From contig JAUYKR010000106.1 of assembly GCA_030699855.1 (NCBI GenBank), positions 1 to 5,564 of the forward strand: a stretch of 5,564 nt of DNA, written 5' to 3'. The position numbers were made by a program, and so were the translations under genes. Below, piece by piece: positions 1 to 4,016 of this stretch. The notes beneath the pieces were generated by a model. The model ran no database searches, was not told the DNA's origin, and worked only from the letters and a program-made list of their open reading frames with translations. Source of the DNA: a bacterium (GTDB taxonomy: Bacteria; Patescibacteriota; Gracilibacteria; JAUYGZ01). Positions within the stretch are counted from its first letter, which is position 1. The number at the start of each line of letters is the position of its first letter.

Positions 1-140
1 CCCCTGCGCCAACACCTTCTTTTCGCTGCTCATTCCAATCATAGGTCACCGGGTGTAACTGAGAAATTAGGCTCAAGGCGGAATCAATTTCACCCATAAC
101 ATTTTTCAGCCTTCCATCGGATAGGCTGACCCAGGCCGTT
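1..140 (-). other. Start of peptidase S74 intramolecular chaperone domain
   Basis: This segment encodes residues 245-291 of the fibre protein. The signature is a Trp (248) just ahead of SDGRLK, with Ser252 at 119-121 and Lys257 at 104-106. It is followed by an amphipathic stretch and 'LHPVTYDWN', matching the usual 'l.pv.y.w' segment of the family. In endosialidase-type tail spikes the chaperone is cut off at this conserved serine after trimer assembly. The rest of the domain lies outside the window, so its completeness cannot be judged. Confidence 0.85.
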
Positions 141-874
141 CCTCCGCTGGTTTTTCCGGCATCGCCGTTCACCTCCAACCGATGGGTGGTCGGAGTTCGT
201 CCAATGCCCACCAAGCCACTACCGGAAATCCTCATTCGCTCCTCTTCCTGGATCCGGAAAGTCATGTAATTTTCGGCAGTGTTGTGCATCCGTACACCAA
301 TGGCTCCGGCTTCTTCAGCATCGCTCTCCAGCCACTTCAGATAACCCTCCCCCACGCCACTGGAACCAGTTTGCAGAGCGATACTTGGCGCGCCACCGGC
401 AAAAAAGCGAGCGACATTCACCGTGCCGGCGGCGACAACATCCAGCTTATTTTGCGGAGAGGTACTGCTTATACCCACATTTCCATTCTGGGAGAGGGTA
501 AACAAAATGTTTTGGTTGGTACTGTAGGGACTAAAGTGCAGGGTGGTCCAGCTTCCCTGCGTGCGAGTCAAACCGCTCTGAATGTAATTGGCATTTCCAG
601 CCTGAACAAATCTCATATTACCCAAAAGCGCGGACTCCGAACCCATCAGTATCACATCCAACTTTGCAGCTGGGGTAGCGGTTCCAACCCCCAAACGACT
701 ATTTTGACGATCAATGTTGATGATGCTTCGGCCATCTACGTTGAGCAGGCTGGCAGTGTCACCGCTGTAAACACGTCGCTCCTGGGCCAAGGCTGGAACA
801 GCCAGAACACAACTGAGCAGCAGGAGCCCCAAGAAGAAGGAAAGGATCGTGTGAAAAGAAGGGATGCGAATCAT
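1..874 (-). CDS. Secreted fibre/adhesin-like protein with C-terminal peptidase S74 chaperone domain (3' end beyond window)
   Basis: An open frame runs from ATG at 874 to the left edge: 291 codons plus one base, with no stop. Residues 1-30 form a signal peptide with a long hydrophobic core and an AxA site (PALA|QE). Cys22 in LLSC could instead be read as a weak lipobox. The body is beta-rich and carries three copies of the fibre motif 'VGIGT.xP..KLxV' at residues 61-74, 132-146 and 221-236. From about residue 245 it enters a peptidase S74 (intramolecular chaperone) domain, with SDGRLK at 252-257, then LISQLHPVTYDW. In characterised S74 proteins the Ser and the Lys five residues later drive self-cleavage after a trimer has folded; both are present here (Ser252, Lys257). 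The gene lies 9 bases after 884-3277, in the same frame, and is probably cotranscribed with it. Only T-rich sequence precedes the ATG, with no Shine-Dalgarno. Role inferred: trimeric surface fibre. Substrate or partner unknown. Confidence 0.9.
   Translation of the reverse strand, partial: MIRIPSFHTILSFFLGLLLLSCVLAVPALAQERRVYSGDTASLLNVDGRSIINIDRQNSRLGVGTATPAAKLDVILMGSESALLGNMRFVQAGNANYIQSGLTRTQGSWTTLHFSPYSTNQNILFTLSQNGNVGISSTSPQNKLDVVAAGTVNVARFFAGGAPSIALQTGSSGVGEGYLKWLESDAEEAGAIGVRMHNTAENYMTFRIQEEERMRISGSGLVGIGRTPTTHRLEVNGDAGKTSGGTAWVSLSDGRLKNVMGEIDSALSLISQLHPVTYDWNEQRKEGVGAG
164..694 (-). repeat. Three degenerate 'VGIGT.xP..KLxV' fibre motifs in the S74 protein
   Basis: Three diverged copies of one protein motif are encoded at 653-694 (LGVGTATPAAKLDV), 437-481 (NVGISSTSPQNKLDV) and 164-214 (LVGIGRTPTTHRLEVNG). 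The spacing is about 71 and 89 codons. The motif is common in phage tail fibres and bacterial surface fibres that end in an S74 domain. The copies are similar as protein, not as DNA, which indicates old, functionally kept repeats and not a recent duplication. Confidence 0.8.
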
Positions 875-883
875 AGAAAAAAA

Positions 884-3277
884 TTAGCGAGCAGTATATC
901 GTAAAATAATTTCTCCAACATATGACGAACCCAAGGACGAGGCGAATCCACGAACAAGAAGCTCGATATACTCCCCCGGCTGAGGATTGAAGCTCACTCC
1001 ATCAAATTCATTGATCAGACTGGTCCAGTCCGGACTCGTCAGATTCTGACCTTCAATGGGATCATAAGCTGGGTCACCATCCTCATCGAAAGGAATAATA
1101 TCGATATGAGCTTCAGCAGAACTGGCACCTGTACTCCGATAGGAAAAAGTCAGATCGCTGTCGTTGGAGAAATCCACGAAGTCATCCGGAATCAGCAGCT
1201 TGAGGCGAAGATCAAGATCTTGGAGAACGACTTGGCTGGAGTCAAAACGATAGAAATGACTGATCTGACCCGCCCCTTCTGTTCCCACGGTCACATCGAT
1301 GAGGTTGTCCGAACCGTCCGGAACCAGCACTGCTCCGCTGTATTCAGGGACGAAGCTGATCGACCTCACCCTGGTCTTGAGTGAGCTCCATTCGAGATCC
1401 TGAACCGTATTGTCATCGCCGTCGAGAGTTTTGTTCGTGAGCGTCTGAGATTCAGCTTCTCCCACCACTGCAGCAACTCCGTTGATGCTGCCGGACACGG
1501 TGAGGTTGCCCTGAATGTCAAGATCATCGTTGAGTCGAAAGAGGCCATCTGTCAGATCGTATTCCAGAAAGCGCAGAAGGGAGCTGCCAAACTGCAGGCG
1601 AATAGTGCCTGCTCCGGCTGCCTCCATGGTGTCATTGGCGTCCAGGGTAAAAACCTCCTGATCGGTTCCGGAAGGAATTTGCGATACCGACCAACGCCCA
1701 CCTGACCCGAGAACAGCCAGCTCACCCTCGGCCGTTCCCACTTCGCGGTTGTCGACACGATTGGCGTTTTCCGCGTAAGGAAGACTGCCTAATTGCTGGC
1801 GGTCGACCAGGTCTGCTCCGGCATCCGCGGATGGATCCATAAGCTGATAGGAGGTAAGCGGATCGGCAGTCGCCCTCACTTCAATTTGCAGGTATCGATG
1901 AACAGAACTGTCCAAATCCGGAAGCGGCGTAAGAGATCCCAACAAAAAACTCAAAACCCCTCCCACGCCAGGAGTCACCGTGTACTCCTCGCTCCAACCG
2001 CCGTAACTGACGGCTGCTTGATTCAATGAGCCATCCGGACTCACATCCGTTGCAGTCCAGTCGGCGCTGCTCCACAACGAGAAGCGGATGCTGTGAGACA
2101 TGCTGAGCGGATTACCCTGGCTGTCGGTCAAGGTCATCGTGTACGGCATCGTCCCGGGAGTGGTGTTTTCTTGAGCAAAAACCTGCTGGCGAAAGAACAA
2201 CAGCAAAGAAAGTACCGCCGCCACGACCAGCAAGATTCCATGGCGAAATATTTTTCGGACATGTCCAACCCGCCTCAATTCCCTCCACAGCACCAGCAGG
2301 GCAACAGTCGTGAAGAGGATCGCAAGCGCGACTGCCATCACCTTGATAGCTGCCCCTTTGTTTGCCAACATTTGTTCCAAATCGGCTGGAAGCGCGACCA
2401 TCATCAGCGTGCGCTGATATTCGTCGGTAGCAAGCTCAGAAACCTGATCGGGTGACGTTGTCCCTTCGCGCAGATCCTGTTCCCCCACCAATACCGATGG
2501 ATCAAGCCAAGTATGAGGCAAGCTGGCGGCTAGAGGCGAAATGCTGACCTGAGTTTCGAAGATTCTTTGTGGCTGGGAAACGGGGGTGTCCAGAGCTTGC
2601 GGGGCCTGGAACTCCGGCAGAGACACAACTGATGGTTCAGACTGAGGCTGCGATTGGAGCTCGGTTTGAGTTTTTTGCGAGAGTCTGGACCGAAGTTTTG
2701 AACGTGACTCTGACTGGATTGAGGATAGAGCCGCAGGCTGCGCTAAGACTTGATCCAACACGGGCTCAGGCTCGTCCGCGCTCGCGTAAGCAGCCGCCTT
2801 CTCCCCGACACTCTCTCCGTTACTCTCTCCCACAATATCCGAGGATCTAACAGGCTGTTGAATCTCCGCAAGCTCTTCCCTTCTCACAGATCTTCCCGAG
2901 CTGTTGCTGCAGGTACTGGTCAAGATCTGGCAGTTGGCGCTGCAGCTGGGCACACCACTATTAAAACCACTGCTTGAGCAAGTCAGACCGTCAAAATCAT
3001 TGCCATCACACTGCTCAGCTCCTTCGCGCAGACCATTGCCACAGATGGCGATAGGGGCGCCGGATTGAAATCCGGGAGAGCTGCCCTGGGAACTCGAAAA
3101 TGAGCCAAGTCCCTGCAAAGAGAATCCAGGTGATTGAGCCTGCTGAAAAGACATTGTGCCCTCCGATTGAATCATATAGTTCGGACTCAAGCCGGCGGCA
3201 AAGCTGCTTGTCATCATCCCCAGGATTAGGGAAAGTGCCATTCCCCCCTTAATTGGAATGTTGAGAAAAGACGACAT
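884..3277 (-). CDS. Large membrane-tethered surface protein: Cys-rich module, stalk, TM hairpin, beta-rich tail-fibre-like segment
   Basis: A complete 797-residue protein. Residues 1-28 form a signal peptide (SSFAA|G). Residues 79-123 are a compact module with six cysteines (79, 90, 100, 112, 116, 123), starting CGNGLREGAEQCDG. These are the only cysteines in the protein, so three disulfides are likely. Residues 125-305 are a Ser/Gln/Pro/Glu-rich, probably disordered stalk. Helices at about 308-331 and 347-362 flank a basic loop (WRELRRVGHVRKIFRH), so by the positive-inside rule both long flanks lie outside the cell. After the second helix comes a signal-peptidase-like VFAQ|E. The outer C-terminal part has 'IRFSLWSSADW' (398-407), 'LPYAENANRVD' (499-509), 'SQTLTNKTLDGDDNTV' (610-625) and a beta-rich end. 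No enzyme motif is seen. The ATG at 3277 was chosen because it keeps Lys10 ahead of the signal core; Met13 (3239-3241) is the alternative. The precise function is unknown; surface attachment or fibre anchoring is inferred. Confidence 0.93.
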   Translation of the reverse strand: MSSFLNIPIKGGMALSLILGMMTSSFAAGLSPNYMIQSEGTMSFQQAQSPGFSLQGLGSFSSSQGSSPGFQSGAPIAICGNGLREGAEQCDGNDFDGLTCSSSGFNSGVPSCSANCQILTSTCSNSSGRSVRREELAEIQQPVRSSDIVGESNGESVGEKAAAYASADEPEPVLDQVLAQPAALSSIQSESRSKLRSRLSQKTQTELQSQPQSEPSVVSLPEFQAPQALDTPVSQPQRIFETQVSISPLAASLPHTWLDPSVLVGEQDLREGTTSPDQVSELATDEYQRTLMMVALPADLEQMLANKGAAIKVMAVALAILFTTVALLVLWRELRRVGHVRKIFRHGILLVVAAVLSLLLFFRQQVFAQENTTPGTMPYTMTLTDSQGNPLSMSHSIRFSLWSSADWTATDVSPDGSLNQAAVSYGGWSEEYTVTPGVGGVLSFLLGSLTPLPDLDSSVHRYLQIEVRATADPLTSYQLMDPSADAGADLVDRQQLGSLPYAENANRVDNREVGTAEGELAVLGSGGRWSVSQIPSGTDQEVFTLDANDTMEAAGAGTIRLQFGSSLLRFLEYDLTDGLFRLNDDLDIQGNLTVSGSINGVAAVVGEAESQTLTNKTLDGDDNTVQDLEWSSLKTRVRSISFVPEYSGAVLVPDGSDNLIDVTVGTEGAGQISHFYRFDSSQVVLQDLDLRLKLLIPDDFVDFSNDSDLTFSYRSTGASSAEAHIDIIPFDEDGDPAYDPIEGQNLTSPDWTSLINEFDGVSFNPQPGEYIELLVRGFASSLGSSYVGEIILRYTAR
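2168..2356 (-). other. Two-helix membrane hairpin with internal signal-peptide-like second helix
   Basis: Encodes residues 308-370 of the 797-residue protein. A hydrophobic helix (about 308-331) is followed by a 15-residue loop with seven Arg/Lys, a second helix (about 347-362), and then RQQVFAQE. Basic loop, hydrophobic core and AxA-like end together look like a normal N-terminal signal peptide placed in mid-protein. No in-frame ATG lies between Met314 and Met377, so separate translation of the second half is not supported. Confidence 0.75.
2909..3043 (-). other. Six-cysteine 'CGNG...EQCDG' module
   Basis: Encodes residues 79-123 of the 797-residue protein, with cysteine spacing C-10-C-9-C-11-C-3-C-6-C. 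It resembles the small disulfide-rich repeats (DUF4215 and related 'CGNG.v..gE.CD') that are frequent in exported proteins of myxobacteria and candidate-phylum bacteria. Usually these occur in several copies; here there is one, directly after a signal peptide and a Gly/Ser/Gln-rich segment. The ligand is unknown. Confidence 0.75.
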
Positions 3278-3304
3278 GTGTGATCTGATTTAGATCTTCT
3301 AATC

Positions 3305-3333
3305 ATTGTACTTGAAAAAGACCTCATGATCAA
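3305..3333 (-). promoter_or_regulatory. Predicted sigma70-type promoter of the surface-protein operon
   Basis: Read on the minus strand: -35 TTGATC (3328-3333), a 17-base spacer, and -10 TACAAT (3305-3310; five of six match consensus). The start point would fall near 3298, giving a leader of about 20 bases before the ATG at 3277. The leader contains a 5-base inverted repeat (GATCT/AGATC, 3282-3296). Confidence 0.65.
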
Positions 3334-3389
3334 GTTCAGAAGGTAAGAGTGCGGCTGGAATTCTTAAAAAGCGAGAATGGTCGGATACC

Positions 3390-3418
3390 TTGTCACTCTA
3401 CGAGCCGTCATTTATACT
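3390..3418 (+). promoter_or_regulatory. Predicted sigma70-type promoter of the tRNA gene
   Basis: -35 TTGTCA (3390-3395, five of six), a 17-base spacer, and -10 TATACT (3413-3418, five of six). The expected start near 3425 leaves only about five bases ahead of the mature tRNA end at 3430, a short leader that suits a tRNA gene. Confidence 0.75.
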
Positions 3419-3429
3419 TTCTGAGCCAC

Positions 3430-3506
3430 GTCAGGGTAGCTCAGCTGGCTAGAGCGCGGGATTCATAACCCCGAGGTCGGGAGTTCGAGTCTCCCCCTTG
3501 ACACCA
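3430..3506 (+). tRNA. tRNA with CAU anticodon (probably elongator tRNA-Met; Ile2 not excluded)
   Basis: A full 77-base cloverleaf. The acceptor stem GTCAGGG (3430-3436) pairs with CCTTGAC (3496-3502) with one G-T wobble. The D stem is GCTC/GAGC (3439-3442, 3452-3455). The anticodon loop TTCATAA (3462-3468) carries CAT at 3464-3466. The T stem is GGGAG/CTCCC with loop TTCGAGT. The discriminator is A and the CCA end is encoded (3504-3506). Position 1 pairs with 72 and the anticodon stem lacks the triple G-C run next to the loop, so it is not the initiator. The innermost anticodon-stem pair is an A-C mismatch. A CAU tRNA can also be tRNA-Ile2 after lysidine modification; sequence alone does not settle this. 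It sits on the opposite strand to both neighbouring protein genes. Confidence 0.96.
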
Positions 3507-3515
3507 TCGCCAAAA

Positions 3516-3899
3516 TCATTGCTTCCTGAGCTTCAGCGCCACTGAGTTAATACAGTACCTCTTTCCTGTCGTTTCAGTCGGCCCATCATCGAAGACATGA
3601 CCGAGATGACCTCCACACCCGGTGCAAGTCACTTCCGTTCGCGCCATGCCGTGAGAGAAATCATGAGTATACTGAACCGCTCCCTTGATCGCTTGGTCAA
3701 AACTGGGCCATCCGCAACCAGAGTGGAATTTGGTATCGGAATTGAACAACTGCTGGCCGCAACCGGCACAGCTATACATTCCTTCGTCTTCAGTGTCGGT
3801 ATACTCGCCAGCGAAGGGAGCCTCTGTTCCCTTTTCCCGCAATATTCGATACTGCTCAGGAGTAAGTTTTTTCTTCCACTCCTCGTCGGTCTTTTTCAT
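3516..3899 (-). CDS. msrB: Peptide-methionine (R)-S-oxide reductase MsrB
   Basis: A complete 127-residue, single-domain MsrB, close to the usual family length and with no signal peptide, so cytoplasmic. It reduces the R-epimer of methionine sulfoxide in proteins (and, poorly, the free amino acid) using thioredoxin. Visible family residues: the zinc ligands Cys44/Cys47 (SCAGC) and Cys92/Cys95 (TCTGC), the SGCGWPSF block with a likely resolving Cys62, the active-site histidines His98 and His101 in GGHLGHVFDDGP, and the catalytic Cys116 in GKRYCINS. It is a stand-alone MsrB with no MsrA in the window. It ends with TGA 9 bases from the convergent tRNA. No Shine-Dalgarno precedes the ATG at 3899. 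It is divergent from the GapN-like gene, with overlapping promoters. The ATG at 3899 gives the usual N-terminus (KTDEEWKKKLTPEQYRILR). Confidence 0.98.
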   Translation of the reverse strand: MKKTDEEWKKKLTPEQYRILREKGTEAPFAGEYTDTEDEGMYSCAGCGQQLFNSDTKFHSGCGWPSFDQAIKGAVQYTHDFSHGMARTEVTCTGCGGHLGHVFDDGPTETTGKRYCINSVALKLRKQ

Positions 3900-3928
3900 A
3901 GGGATGGTGGAGATGTTCTACCCCCATC

Positions 3929-3957
3929 AGAATATTCGCCAAACAGAAGGTTGACAA
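3929..3957 (-). promoter_or_regulatory. Predicted promoter of msrB
   Basis: On the minus strand: -35 TTGTCA (3952-3957, five of six), a 17-base spacer, and -10 TATTCT (3929-3934, four of six). The start near 3922 would give a leader of about 23 bases. Its -35 box overlaps that of the divergent promoter for the gene at 4017. Confidence 0.55.
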
Positions 3958-3979
3958 ACAAAAAACAAATCCCCATGAT
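3951..3979 (+). promoter_or_regulatory. Predicted promoter of the GapN-like gene
   Basis: A perfect -35 TTGACA (3951-3956), a 17-base A-rich spacer, and a weak -10 CATGAT (3974-3979, four of six). The start near 3986 gives a leader of about 31 bases. The leader holds an AAGGGGG run (3988-3994), but this lies 22 bases before the ATG, too far for a normal ribosome binding site. Confidence 0.5.
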
Positions 3980-4016
3980 GCCTTAGCAAGGGGGCGAATT
4001 ATTTAGCTCTATTTTT

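Noticed and set aside
806..814. Lipobox reading of LLSC in the S74 protein (lipoprotein)
   Set aside because: The hydrophobic core continues past Cys22 to a better AxA signal peptidase I site at residue 30; kept only as an alternative.
182..904. A 240-codon plus-strand open frame opposite the S74 fibre gene
   Set aside because: Its product has no recognisable domain or composition, and the opposite strand encodes a signal peptide, fibre repeats and an S74 signature over the same bases.
3239..3241. Alternative start at Met13 of the 797-residue protein, preceded by an AAGGGGGGA run
   Set aside because: The purine run touches the ATG, too close for SD pairing, and starting there removes the only basic residue ahead of the signal-peptide core.
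1..3277. Prophage or tailocin remnant, suggested by tail-fibre-like motifs and the S74 domain
   Set aside because: Both proteins carry signal peptides, one has a membrane hairpin, the flanks are housekeeping genes, and no phage structural, lysis or integrase gene is visible. More flanking sequence could change this.
3282..3296. Inverted repeat GATCT/AGATC in the leader of the surface operon as an operator
   Set aside because: The arms are only 5 bases, which is expected by chance; not listed as a feature.
3430..3506. tRNA gene as an integration (att) site
   Set aside because: No repeat of the tRNA 3' end and no integrase gene are seen in the window.
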